Positions 34,531-44,330 of a DNA stretch of 64,000 nucleotides are shown here, in pieces. The notes beneath the pieces were generated by a model. It did no database searches, had not been told where the DNA came from, and worked only from the letters and a program-made list of their open reading frames with translations. Origin of the DNA: Trichopria drosophilae. Its lineage: Eukaryota > Arthropoda > Insecta > Hymenoptera > Diapriidae. Both the position numbers and the translations under genes were made by a program. Position 1 is the stretch's first letter. Every line of letters begins with the position of its first letter. Where the stretch lies: the NCBI GenBank assembly GCA_030407085.1, contig CM059587.1, positions 80,093,001 through 80,157,000 of the forward strand. The letters run 5' to 3'.

Positions 34531-35379
34531 TCTCCTAACCTCTTTATCCTCTTAAAATTACAATTTCAAATTAAATAGAACTGCTGGCCCGGAATTCCAA
34601 GTCGTAACTTAAGTCGATTCGATCAGCCTCCGACTTTGTTCCGTAGCTTTTCCTATTGCTCGCCATTGGGAAATTGATGACTTAACCTAAAAGCTCCACT
34701 AGATTTTAATACCAATTCGATTCCTGTCTGAAGAAACGTCGCTGTTCTAGTTAAACGGAAATAACAAAACGACATTTTATATAAAAAAAAGAAACGACTT
34801 TGATCAAATCGGTGATTTAAGTAGTACTCGACCTCGCGATGGTCAGTTTTATGTTATTTAGCCATGTTGATTTCTTCCAGCGTACAATTTATATTGTAAG
34901 TGCAGAGCGAACATATATGGCATTGAACTTTAATCTCAAGTTGAACGTTTGACTTCGATCTACTTAAGTTAACGCTTGATTCGATCACACAGTACTTACG
35001 TTGGTACGATTTGAGGTCAATATTCTTTATGATGTGAAAAGATTAGTTTATTTTAAAAGTGATGATGGGAATTGGGAAATAATATTGGTTTTCCACCGGT
35101 TTAATGGTAGATTCAAGTGGTTAGGAATTGTAATTCGAGTACTGGTCTCGACACCTAAGGAATAGGAATCTGTTTAACCTATTAACGTGTGAAACTTCTA
35201 CAATTTTAATCTTATTTTTACATATTATCAATAGAAGGAAAGTTTTCCTTATGTTTTAGTAATTTACCTATTTTAATTTTAGTTCGGCTTATTACCACTT
35301 GGTGCCGTCGCATCCCTATGAGCTCTATTTCTTGCTCCCGTTCTATAAATGGTTTCTCAAATTGTAAGAAGGAAGACAG
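34531..35379. other. Intergenic DNA
   Basis: About 850 bp of mixed AT-rich DNA with no recognised gene or repeat. Confidence 0.4.
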
Positions 35380-35690
35380 TACAGTAGGACCCCTCTTATT
35401 TTAACTGCTAAAGTTTTTCAAGATGGCGCCGACCTCTCTTATTTTAAGTTTCCCCTTACCCCCACTCACGTACACATAAAATTTGATGTTGCATAAGCTG
35501 AATATCGAGATAGAGCAAAATCGACAATATTTTGAAATATCGATATTAACATCGAGATATTTTACGTTCTGTTCGCGCGGTGTCGGCAGAAGACGTGAGG
35601 GGAAACAATTAAAATGAGAGGGGTTTGGACAATTAAAACAAGAGGAGCAATTAAAATAACAGGGGTTAAAATAAGAGAGGTTCCACTGTA
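35380..35690. mobile_element. pogo/Tigger-like MITE
   Basis: The element 35382-35688 is flanked by TA on both sides, the Tc1/mariner-type target duplication. The left end is CAGTAGGACCCCTCTTATTT; the right end, reversed, is CAGTGGAACCTCTCTTATTT. The TIR runs about 25 bp and matches the CAGTRGAACCTC style of pogo/Tigger relatives. Inside, the right half holds three near-repeats of CAATTAAAAY followed by AGAGG-like words (35605-35665). A minus-strand frame of 124 codons crosses the element and its flank and is not a gene. Non-autonomous, 307 bp. Confidence 0.75.
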
Positions 35691-36595
35691 TACTGATATT
35701 GCCCAAAGTATATGCGTACGGGTATCTGTATAAATATGATTTTAATACTCGTGTCTGCATAATGTCATTGCACAACTCTTTGATTAATCATTATTTTTAA
35801 GTAAAAATGCCATCCTTAATTTGTACGTACATTTTAAAAAAAAATTAACATTTTACGACGGTTTTGGTTGAATGTTCCATGGAAACGTTCATTTCAGGCG
35901 CCATATTTGATACCCCATACCGAATTTTCTGTCTAAAATTTGTTCGAAAGCGATTGACCAGACGAACGTTTTGATTAATTTATAGATTTTAAATATTTAT
36001 ATATAGATGATCACTGTACCCAAAAATTTCGACGTTTGCGGACTCAAAATGTTCGTCCAGAATGTAAAATTCACTTTGAGACTTATTATTGCGAATGCTA
36101 ATGGATTTCCGAATACAAAATGACGGATGAAAATGGTGGTGAATCATACCAGAACATTTTTCGCAGTGTTTGATAATATATTTAAAATCATTTACCTTCA
36201 AAATTTCAATTATTTCCTAACCTTGAAACTAAGATCGCAGGTCCGCAAACCATCCTTGAAGCTAATATAAAATTACCGTTAATCGCGTCAAAATAATTTT
36301 AATAATTGTATAATGCCTGCCTTTTCTGGACCCACCATTTAGAATTTTAAGATTTTGGGGTTAGAATGAGATCTGCAATTGGATACTTTAAAAGCAAGAT
36401 ATCCATTGAAAAAATGTTAATTACAATTTTATTTTTAGTTTTTTGTTGTTATTTTAAGTTTTTAACTTTTTTGTTTTTTTCGTTTTTAAAATTGTTTGTT
36501 TTTCAGTTTTCTTTTTTTTTTCTTACTTCAATGTTGGACTACTAGAATAAATCGTTTATCATTGCCATCATTTTTTGTTTTAATGTATTAAAAAT
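35691..36595. other. AT-rich DNA with T-rich tract
   Basis: No gene seen; a minus-strand frame of 70 codons (35989-36201) has no known domain. From 36430 to 36530 the plus strand is nearly all T with some G and C. GGCGCCATATTTGATACC near 35898 recalls the 120-bp family loosely. Confidence 0.35.
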
Positions 36596-36599
36596 ATAT

Positions 36600-37420
36600 C
36601 ATAGACAATATTGTATCAATCAATTAATTTTTCAAATTTGTGACCACCATATTGTATTCGCCATTTTGAATTTTAGAAATCTGTTATCGAATTCGTGATC
36701 ACCAACCTTGAACAATTCGGAAGTACCCAATATTGTTTCAATCAAGTAATTGTTTATATTGCAATCCGCCATATTGGATTTATCATTTTTCATTTTGAAA
36801 ATCTAAGGACGGATTCGTAGTCAGCGAACCTGAAAACCCCCGCGTAATAAGTTTAAGATATTTGATGAAAAACTTATGCTTCAAAGGGTTAACTCTTTAC
36901 TACTGAGACTAGGCACGGGGGGTTTTCAGTGTCGCTGATTACGAATCCGACTATAGATTTTCAAAATTAAAAATGGCGGATCCAATATGGAGGACACAAA
37001 ATCGAAAAGTGATCAGATTTGCTTAAAACTTGGTACTTTGGAGTTTTCGTAGTCGCTGGCTACGACTCTGACTTTATATTTTAAATTCTAAACCTTCACT
37101 AAACCTTCATAAAATTTCATTACGTAAAGTTCGCGTGGCTCCACTTTTTATGATTTAAACTGCTATTTTCATTCCATTATAGCACCTACCATTTACAATT
37201 TTCAAAATCCGAGATTATATCCGCGACATTGACACACCGGAACACCCTCGGAATAATATGTTTCAAAGAAACAGTTTATTCAACAGTTCGTTCAATTGTT
37301 AATTTTATCGTCCGCCATGTTGCATTCACCATATTAGACCCGCCATTTTGAATATTGCAAATATGAGGCCAGATTTTAAAGCAACCATCCTAAAAACTTC
37401 TATATACAATATTTCACAAA
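36600..37420. repeat. Cluster of 120-bp monomers in both orientations
   Basis: Minus-sense copies: CGCCATTTTGAATTTTAG at 36660 and a second at about 36778-36850, spacing about 122 bp, ending in CTTCAAAGGG plus TTAA at about 36882-36895. Plus-sense copies begin at once: TTAACTCTTTACTACTGAG, then GTGTCGCTGATTACGAATCC at about 36929, AAAATGGCGGATCCAATATG at about 36971, then a partial copy at about 37040. A further minus-sense copy (GACCCGCCATTTTGAATATT) lies near 37336. The shared TTAA with GGG and CTC on either side suggests two TTAA-type MITEs abutting head to head. Confidence 0.65.
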
Positions 37421-37682
37421 AATTGGATGAATAAAATCAACTAATACTTTTTTTCGAAAGTGATATTTCTCAGTATTTGTTTAGTTGTTACCAAATTTGC
37501 TTAAATAATTTACCAATTTCAGGTAATTTCAGAATCTGTAGCAGGTTGCCATACTAGAATTACTAAAAAAAAATACAAAGAAATCGGGTTAAAAGTGACT
37601 TCAAACTGGAAAAAAGATACATAACCTATAGTCCATTAATTCCATGGACGTTCAATTGTCTTTCGGCGATATTCGATGAAGG

Positions 37683-37730
37683 CTAACCTAACCTAAACTA
37701 ACCTAACCTAACCTCACCTCACCTAAGTGA
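37683..37730 (-). repeat. Interstitial telomere-like (CCTAA)n
   Basis: CTAACCTAACCTAAACTAACC and following units, about eight, some mutated to CCTCA. TTAGG is the ancestral arthropod telomere repeat and is used by many Hymenoptera. Internal position and decay argue for an interstitial relic, not a chromosome end. Confidence 0.75.
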
Positions 37731-37904
37731 TCTATGCGCAAGTTTGAGAATAACCCGTCCTTTTCTTGACCAATAATATGACGAACTTCATTTGCTCCAT
37801 AATTTCTCTATTGAAGATTAACCGAAACTAACCGAACCTAACTTATTCAAATAACATAACCGGTATTTAATTGATCTCTGATGATCTGTGATGAAAATTA
37901 ATGG

Positions 37905-38092
37905 GTGCGGATCGAAAAATGGACAAATCAATAAGCCGAGACGTAAAAAACCGACCGTTTGTTTGTGCGTTTATTATTATATTACATATATTGAGTCCTC
38001 ACGGGGAAACAAAAAAATAGACATATCGACAAATGGATAGTCATTTTTTGAAGTGTCACATTTTGACTGTCGGGTTTCCGAGCTGCAATCAG
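37905..38092. repeat. GACATATC/GTCGGGTTT word cluster
   Basis: CGACAAATGG, AGACATATCG, AAGTGTCACATTTTGACTGT and GTCGGGTTTCC resemble the sub-repeats of the foldback at 49.1-49.5 kb, in both orientations. Possibly a degraded copy of that element type. Ends not definable. Confidence 0.3.
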
Positions 38093-38118
38093 ACTAACCT
38101 AACCTAACCTAACCTAAT
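38093..38118 (-). repeat. Short (CCTAA)n tract
   Basis: Five near-perfect CCTAA units (CTAACCTAACCTAACCTAA). Same orientation as the tract 0.4 kb to the left. Between the two lie single words such as CCGAACCTAACTT near 37830. Confidence 0.75.
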
Positions 38119-38338
38119 TGAATTTCTAAAGCACGTGTGAGATTGACACCAGCTAAAAGCTCATGCAAAATTATAAAAAGTAACGAAATTTCAAGATTTT
38201 AATTATTTTGTATAATAAATGTACCTAATATCTTATTCGTATGTACTTTGAGTAATGCATTTCACCCCAGATAATTTAGAGAGACGGGGAATAATCGAAG
38301 GTGACGGGACGAAGAAAAGCTGTATGATCTCTCCAAGG

Positions 38339-38924
38339 TAACAGGTCTGATCAACATAATGAAATGTTGACATTTGCAATTTCAACATTCGACAAATTGA
38401 ACATTTAGGAAACTCAAGATTTCAGCATTTAAGAAATTCAACATTATTTTTAGTTTATTGAATTATATTGTATTTTGAAAATCTTGTGTAATAGCATTAA
38501 TCGTGACATAAATTAAATCTTAAATCTATGTTGATAATCATCAATAATACAAGTGTATTAAAGAATTTCATGAATATTGTGCGCTTGTCCATGGACGCAT
38601 TCCATTAAATTAGTATTTCGGTCAGGTTAGGTTAGGTTAGGTTAGGATAGATTAGGATATGTTAGGTGGTGATAGGTATGCTGTTGAATGGTATGTATTA
38701 ATGTAACATGATTGTGTTGAATGCACATGGCATTTTAATAATTGTCGTAATTTACATTTATTCTTGTTGTAATGTAATGTTGAACAATTTTATTTTTTAT
38801 ATTATTTAAATTATTGGTTGATTTAGTCAATTATTGAGTTTGTCAAATGTTGAGATTGAAAATGTCGAGTTTGAAAATGTTGAATTTGTATGTTCAGTTT
38901 GTTTTGTGTTGATTAGACATGTAA
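38339..38924. mobile_element. Foldback with arms of 15-17 bp tandem sub-repeats
   Basis: TIR about 18 bp: TAACAGGTCTGATCAACA at the left, and TTACATGTCTAATCAACA when the right end is reversed. Inside the left end (38350-38450) are tandem words of the type CAATTTCAACATTCGA; inside the right end (38826-38905) are their complements AAAATGTTGAATTTG, four or five units. The middle has TTGTCCATGGACG and a (TTAGG)n tract. Arms made of short tandem units in inverted orientation recall Drosophila FB and Galileo-type elements. No coding sequence. Confidence 0.55.
38627..38660 (+). repeat. (TTAGG)n tract within the foldback
   Basis: GGTTAGGTTAGGTTAGGTTA followed by mutated ATTAGGATA units. Opposite orientation to the two CCTAA tracts 0.5-0.9 kb to the left. 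It may be part of the element, or a telomere-type insertion. Confidence 0.7.
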
Positions 38925-38927
38925 CCC

Positions 38928-39031
38928 ACTCCAAACTCAGTGGAGTGATAACTGAGCCACTCTTTTATTAAGAGTGAAATTTCACTCTTCGTGAAAGAGT
39001 GGCTCAATTTTCACTCCAAGGAATTTGGAGA
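38928..39031. repeat. Near-perfect palindrome of about 104 bp
   Basis: Starting CACTCCAAACTCAGTGGAGT and ending AATTTTCACTCCAAGG..GGAG, the two halves pair around AAAT/TTCA at about 38980. The inner GAGCCACTCTTTTATTAAGA.. pairs with ..GAAAGAGTGGCTC. Nearly no loop is left, so it would extrude as a cruciform or fold as a long hairpin RNA. It begins four bases after the right end of the sub-repeat foldback. Tiny palindromic MITE or a replication product are the alternatives. Confidence 0.7.
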
Positions 39032-39034
39032 GAT

Positions 39035-39510
39035 GACTTATAGGACCAATAGGAAAAGCCAGATTATTCTAAGCCCTTCGAGATTCGTTAACCCGTGGAA
39101 TATTCGGTGGTGACCGAGGAGAGGTTGCGAGTGTAAGGCCATCCTCGGGTGATGTGTTGCCACTGCATTATACGCCGCATGAAGGCCGTTCACTCGCCGG
39201 AGACAGCATTAAAGTTCGGAGAGAAATTGTGAAATCTTTCTCTCTGCGCGCTTTTAAAACATTGCCAGAACTGAACGATATAAAATCCGCAGATAATTAC
39301 CGCTTAAACGCGGATTTAAATTGCGCGTTTTATTTTTGCGACTCGGTGATTTTCGGAGAGGATCTAAATCGCTCCACGATTCCGTTCTGTCAGCGGTCAT
39401 TTTTACCACTGGAGTCGCCGACGATCTTTGCTCCTAAGAAATGGAAATTTTGCTGGTCGGCTCATAATTTGGCCGAAAGGGTTGACAAGCGATGCTTTGA
39501 CTAATTTTTT
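39035..39510. other. Moderately CpG-rich island
   Basis: CG words and mixed composition continue from 39060 to 39500, with one plus-strand frame of 116 codons (39154-39504). Its translation has no recognisable domain and no start context that decides it. It could be an exon fragment; confidence is low. Confidence 0.35.
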
Positions 39511-39848
39511 AATGAATTATTCGTATTCCGAAGAAATGAACCTGCGACAGCCCCATTGGCCTTTGAAATATATCAATTGCAAAATTCTCACATAAATTAT
39601 TTTTAAAGTATAAATTGAAATTGCCATTATCATGGGTTTTAGGAACATTTGTTGTTTTAAAACTAATTAGTAAACAAATATGGTGCTCAAATACGGAGCC
39701 AAGAAATATGTGTATGATGTATGCAATATATTCCGATCCATTAAATATATATAACACATAAATATTAATATTTTCATATATAATTTGAAAAAATTCCACG
39801 AAACGTTTTGAAAAGAACACATTGAACAATGATAGATTATTTTAGACA
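39511..39848. other. AT-rich spacer
   Basis: AT-rich DNA with a 106-codon Phe/Ile/Tyr-rich minus-strand frame (39509-39829) that has no known domain. No gene called. Confidence 0.35.
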
Positions 39849-40366
39849 CTACACAGAAAAAAAGTCTTAAAATTGTTACATCACAAATTAAGCACTGTAA
39901 AAGTCTTAATTTCAGTCTAAAATTGAGCTAATTTTCTTAAATTAAGTCAATATTTGCGCTTAAAGTCTTACTTTTAGACACCAAAGTTTAATTTTAGTTG
40001 AGATGTATGCTTAAAAATAGTACTTTTCGATACAAGTAGCGTAAAGAACTTTACACATACACACGTGTGCCGAAATATTGTTTACGTACGGCTTTTCCGT
40101 GCGTAAAGTATAATAAAGTGCGTAAAGTTTACTTTACTCACGAGTTTACTTACGCACCGAAAAGACGTACATAAAATATTTTTCGAGCTTGCCCCACCTA
40201 AGTTAGAGAATTCTTATTTCGAACTTGAATATTGACTAAAAGTAAGTTTCTAAAACTAAAAACAAGGTTTTGAACGCAAATATTGACTTAATTTAAGAAA
40301 ATTAGCATAATTTTAGGTTGAACTTGAATATGTAACGATTTTAAAACTTTTTTTTTAACTGTGTGG
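39849..40366. mobile_element. CACAG-ended MITE, copy A
   Basis: The left end is CTACACAGAAAAAAAGTC; the right end, reversed, is CCACACAGTTAAAAAAAAAG. Arms of about 140 bp pair through CTTAAAATTGTTAC, AATTTCAGTCTAAAATTGAG, TTTTCTTAAATTAAGTCAAT and AAGTCTTACTTTTAG. The middle (about 40017-40170) is a separate CGTAAAG-rich palindromic segment not found in copy B; it shares AATAGTACTTTTCG..CAAG..CGTAAAG with 52.39 kb. The superfamily is unknown and no convincing target duplication was seen. Confidence 0.7.
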
Positions 40367-40680
40367 ATAGTGCTAAATTCTAAAAAGTATCGATCAGAGC
40401 ATCGACTATTTTGGAGATAAAAGCACATCATTTTTCACTTGTAGAATTCGAACTTACACTGAAAGTTGCACTTCGTTTTTAGGTTCCATTGCCACCTATA
40501 GGCCTTCGAAGAAACTCCACTATTTTTCATATTTAAGACAACTTCCTTTTACAAATTGATTATTTCCAGTCCATTGTCGACTTTATAGGAAAAAATGCAT
40601 GGTTTTAATTGGAAAATGTACGGTTCACTATTATTAGCTATTGATTCAACGTATTTAGATACTCTATTTTCCCCTCAATA
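40367..40680. other. Intergenic DNA
   Basis: About 310 bp between elements. Nothing recognised. Confidence 0.35.
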
Positions 40681-40689
40681 CTAAAAAAA

Positions 40690-40880
40690 ATATAATCGAC
40701 TGGGATGCCACCTACGTCGCGGGAGCAAAATATCACTTTCTCTACCTAGAGAGAAAAATAAGTCTAACAAAATTAGTTTCTTGCACACTGAGCGCAAAAT
40801 ACTATTTTGCTCCCCGTATTCCGGAAGCAAAATAGCCCGATCTCGTGTGAGAATAGTACATTGGGAAACTAGGGAGCAAA
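40690..40880 (-). repeat. TTTTGCTCCC hairpin element, partial copy
   Basis: Minus-sense partial copy of the family at 61.6-62.9 kb: CGCGGGAGCAAAATAT, GAGCGCAAAATACTATTTTG, CCGGAAGCAAAATAGC, GATCTCGTGTGAGAATAGTA and AACTAGGGAGCAAA in the reversed order of the full copy. The right end is cut where MITE copy B begins (40883), so B may have inserted here. Confidence 0.65.
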
Positions 40881-40882
40881 TT

Positions 40883-41783
40883 CTACACAGAAAAAACAAA
40901 GTCTGTTATGTTCTAAATTGTTACATCTTTAGGTGAGGCTTAATTTCAGCCCAAAATTGCGTTAACCCCTTCGCTGTGATGAGAAAAATCTGAAATGTGG
41001 GTCAAAAATGTTAAGCAATTTTTAAGCTACCAAAATTTGTGAGATTGGGTTCACTTGGGTTTTCGGGATCGCTGATTACGAATATGAAGTCTATTTTTAC
41101 AAATTCAAAATGGCGGATCCAATATGGCGAACATATTTTTGGAAATCCTTGGATTCTGTTGAAACCTGTTACGTGTTCAAATTGTTTCTAAAATAAGTTT
41201 ATTTAACATGTCCTGATTTACGATAATATATTCACATTTACAGATAATAATTTAAGAAACTATCATACATTACATTTTTTTGATGTTTTTAACAATAGAT
41301 GTGTAAGATAAGAGCAACACTACCCGAAATAGAAACAAGATTTTTGACAACACTCCCTATTCAGAGAACGTAATTTGCCCAAATCATATTAAGAAGAATA
41401 TATGTGTGGTGTAAATCTACTTGTTTTTTGTGCTTTTTATCAATTTGTTCCAATGTACGTCTATAGACGTACCCTCACACTCAAGGGGTTAATTTTCTTA
41501 AATTCAGTCAATATTAAGTCTTTCTTCTAGACAACAAAACTGACTTTCAGCCGATATTTTGGTTTGAAATAAGATGCGTCTAATTTAGATGTCATACGCT
41601 CGATAAATCTTATTTTAAGCCAAAATATCGTCTAAAGGTCAGTTTTGTTGTCTGGAAGTAAGACTTTAAGCCAAAATACTGACAGAATTTACGAAAATTA
41701 ACGCAATTTCGGGCTTAAATTAAGCTTCACCTGATTATGAATTTAAGATGTAACAATTTTAAAACTTATTTTTTTCTGTGTAG
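40883..41783. mobile_element. CACAG-ended MITE, copy B, interrupted
   Basis: The ends CTACACAGAAAAAA and, reversed, CTACACAGAAAAAAATAAG give a TIR that continues through TTGTTACATCTT, GAGGCTTAATTTCAGCCC and AAATTGCGTTAATTTT. The left arm is split by a 527-bp insertion at its TTAA; the right arm still holds the same sequence unbroken (GAAAATTAACGCAATTTCGG near 41696). A second inner pair, GACAACAAAACTGACTTTC against GAAAGTCAGTTTTG-like sequence near 41640, closes the middle. Without the insert it is about 374 bp. Confidence 0.8.
40962..41492 (+). mobile_element. TTAA-flanked piggyBac-like MITE nested in copy B
   Basis: TTAA at 40962-40965 and 41489-41492. The left end after it reads CCCCTTCGCTGTGATGAG; the right end, reversed, reads CCCCTTGAGTGTGAGGG. 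This gives a short imperfect TIR of the CCCYTT type, matching the elements at 5.4 and 8.4 kb. It carries one plus-sense 120-bp monomer (about 41045-41165). The host MITE's opposite arm and copy A show the empty site, proving an insertion of this exact length. Confidence 0.85.
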
Positions 41784-42290
41784 TGATTAATCATATTCAT
41801 TTAGCAGTGAAGTCTATATTTCTTCAACTTCTACTTATTCTTTGTAGTGTCAAAGTAGTGGAAGGTTGTCAGATGGGGCTGCCCTTATTCTAAAAAAAGA
41901 ATAAAGTGTATTTGATGATAACGTAAAAAACATATAAATGAATTCAAAATCATTTTGTTTTAGTCACCATGAGAACTTTCATTGCTTATGGACATAGGGG
42001 ATGTTGTATTTACGCCACCGTTTTAGATATTGCCAAAAATTTTTCATTTTTTTCTAAATCTACCAGAATCACAATTATAAACCTCATCAACCAGCGAGAA
42101 ATATAAATAAGTGATCCATTTATATTATAAAACTAGGCAAAAACCATTCGATCGGAATCGGACCACCTAATATTTGTAAATTTAACCCTTCCGGTTAATT
42201 AATTTTATGGTATGGTACGTTTTACTAAGAAATGACAAATGTTGTGAAACACTATTGTTTCACACATTGCAAATTCATTGCGACCATTCA
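41784..42290. other. Intergenic DNA
   Basis: No gene, array or element terminus seen. TTAACCCTTCCGG at about 42182 resembles a TTAA-type end, but no partner was found. Confidence 0.35.
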
Positions 42291-43500
42291 GAATATTTCG
42301 AGACGACGCCAGCGCCATTAGCAAACAATTGTTTACCAATTATAACCGAGACTCGAAACGGTTAGCGATGAAAAAGATCGGTGTTTAAAACCGAGTTACT
42401 ATTAATACACACGGTTGCAAGTTCGCACGGGGTGTGAATGGTCTCGTTACCGGTCAATTACCATACATTCACAGGGTGATGAATGGTTAGCTTGCGAATT
42501 ACTATCGAAACGTGAGTAGCCCTCATTGATTTCTTTCCCATTCGGTTTTCGCGATAATGACCAAAGCAAACACATTATCGCACCGTAATTGCGATTCGGA
42601 CGGAAATCACGCGAGCATTCGAGTTCTCTCGGAGGATCGAGAACCTGTGGGGGCATGGGGGGCCCCAAGGGGGGAAACGGAGGCGAAACGCAGCTGCGCA
42701 TGTACGGGGCGAAAATGTAAAGATTCGCTGATTCAGAGGTGAAGTTTTTCTTTTCTCGCACGGTGGTGGAGTTCGTCGTGGATCGTTCGGGCCGATCGAT
42801 CGATCGATCGATCGATCACGGGCGCTTCCTTCGCGCGCGGGCCCCCTTCGCGGATACAAAGCGGTAACATAACCCGAAACTATTTTTCACTCGACATTCG
42901 AGGCGATTATTTTTCTCCCGTGTTTGCCCCCCATCCCACCCACGGGGAGGGCGAGAAACAGAAAAACAGGAACCGGCGTTTCTCGATCGGTATCGGCGTG
43001 AGTGGTTAATGTCTCCTCGGCCGATAAAATACGTTTTTTGCTGACGACCATGTTACACCGCGACCGGCTCGCTCCGATATGATGATCGGGCCGATAATGT
43101 TTTATGAGTGACTATTTATTGTGAGAGCATGTACTTTGCCAGTTTTGTTAAGTAAAAGGTGGCGAGTGTGAGTCGACACTAGCGGTTATAGATCGCTATC
43201 TTAATTTTGTATTGTGCCGGACAATCGGCTGAGAAATGATCTCGCATTCGATAGTACCGTGCGGTGCATAGGCCGACATCACCGACAGTTATGCCCTTTA
43301 TTGAGCAGCAGAAACCAGAGAAAAACCCCGGGACCGAATAAAACTCGCGGACGACCGACGGACAGACTGTTTGTTGATGACTACGGGATCTGCGGTTATA
43401 CGACGCGAGATCTATCTTTCGATTCGAACGGTTTTTTCGATTCAGACTTTTTTGTCCCCCGGTACCCGTCTATTCTTCATTACATTTTTTTCAACTGTTT
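42290..43500. other. Large CpG-rich island with (GATC)n
   Basis: The longest island of the window. It holds G-runs (GGGGGCATGGGGGGCCCC near 42649), a perfect (GATC)n run at about 42795-42818, CGCGCGCGGGCCCC near 42833 and many CGAT/TCGG words up to 43420. Frames of 60-104 codons on both strands overlap one another (42447-42859, 43214-43516) and show no domain. Could be a promoter or 5'-UTR region or conserved regulatory DNA. Confidence 0.45.
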
Positions 43501-43955
43501 GGACATTAGATCCTAACGAGTCTTTCACTTAAAAAAAAATTTACGTCTATCGTTCAATTTTCATTTTTATGTTTTTTTTAACATTTTTTCGACCTTACTC
43601 ATTTATTGGTGCTTTTTTTTAAATTCATTTTCGACTTTTTTTTAGAGTATCAATTTATCCAGAATTAAATATTTTTATTGTATGATTTTCTATGATCTGT
43701 ATCTACAATTTTTTTTATCCGAATCCTCGATCCAATACGAAACGCACATTTACAATTGTAAATGATGTTACTTCTAAAAGAAACCGTCACTTCATCATTA
43801 TATTTTTTTACATCTGTTGTGTCATTAGATCCTAAAAAATATTTCATTTTCCTAATAACAACATTTTTTCAATTTATTTTGTAGCGTATTTAACATTTTT
43901 TAAAGCCTTTCTAATTTATAAGAAAATTTATAACAAATTGTATTTTTATTTTAAA
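43500..43955. other. T-rich DNA
   Basis: Plus strand with many runs of six or more T. No other feature seen. Confidence 0.4.
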
Positions 43956-44330
43956 AAATCGGTTTCATTCACTTTTTTATTTCGGATCAAATATTTCGCA
44001 TCAAAATGAAAACTAACTTAATTTAAACATTTGTATCGCCATATTTGATCCGCCATCTTGAATTTTAGATAATTCGATAAAGCATTTGTGATCAATAACA
44101 AAAAAAGAACTTTAGTAATTAGATGTTCAGAAGAAACTTGCAAGTTCATTCGTTATGCATGAAAAAGTAAAAAATAGGTTCAGATTTTCGAATTCAAACC
44201 GCCACATTGGGTATCGTCGTTTTGAATTTTAATTTTATGCCCGTAAGTTTTGAAGTTTCGTCTGATTTTGATGCGAAATCATTGATCCGAAATAAAATTT
44301 GAGTGAAAAATCAGTTTTCTTGTTATATAA
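43955..44330. repeat. Foldback around minus-sense 120-bp monomers
   Basis: CACTTTTTTATTTCGGATCA (about 43970) and TTTCGCATCAAAATGA are matched in reverse by TTTTGATGCGAAATC and TGATCCGAAATAAAAT (44265-44305). Arms are about 55-65 bp. Between them are two minus-sense monomers: GATCCGCCATCTTGAATTTT at 44049 and a worn copy near 44205. Confidence 0.6.

Noticed and set aside
42795..42818. (GATC)n as a regulatory array
   Set aside because: Short tetranucleotide microsatellite; no further evidence.
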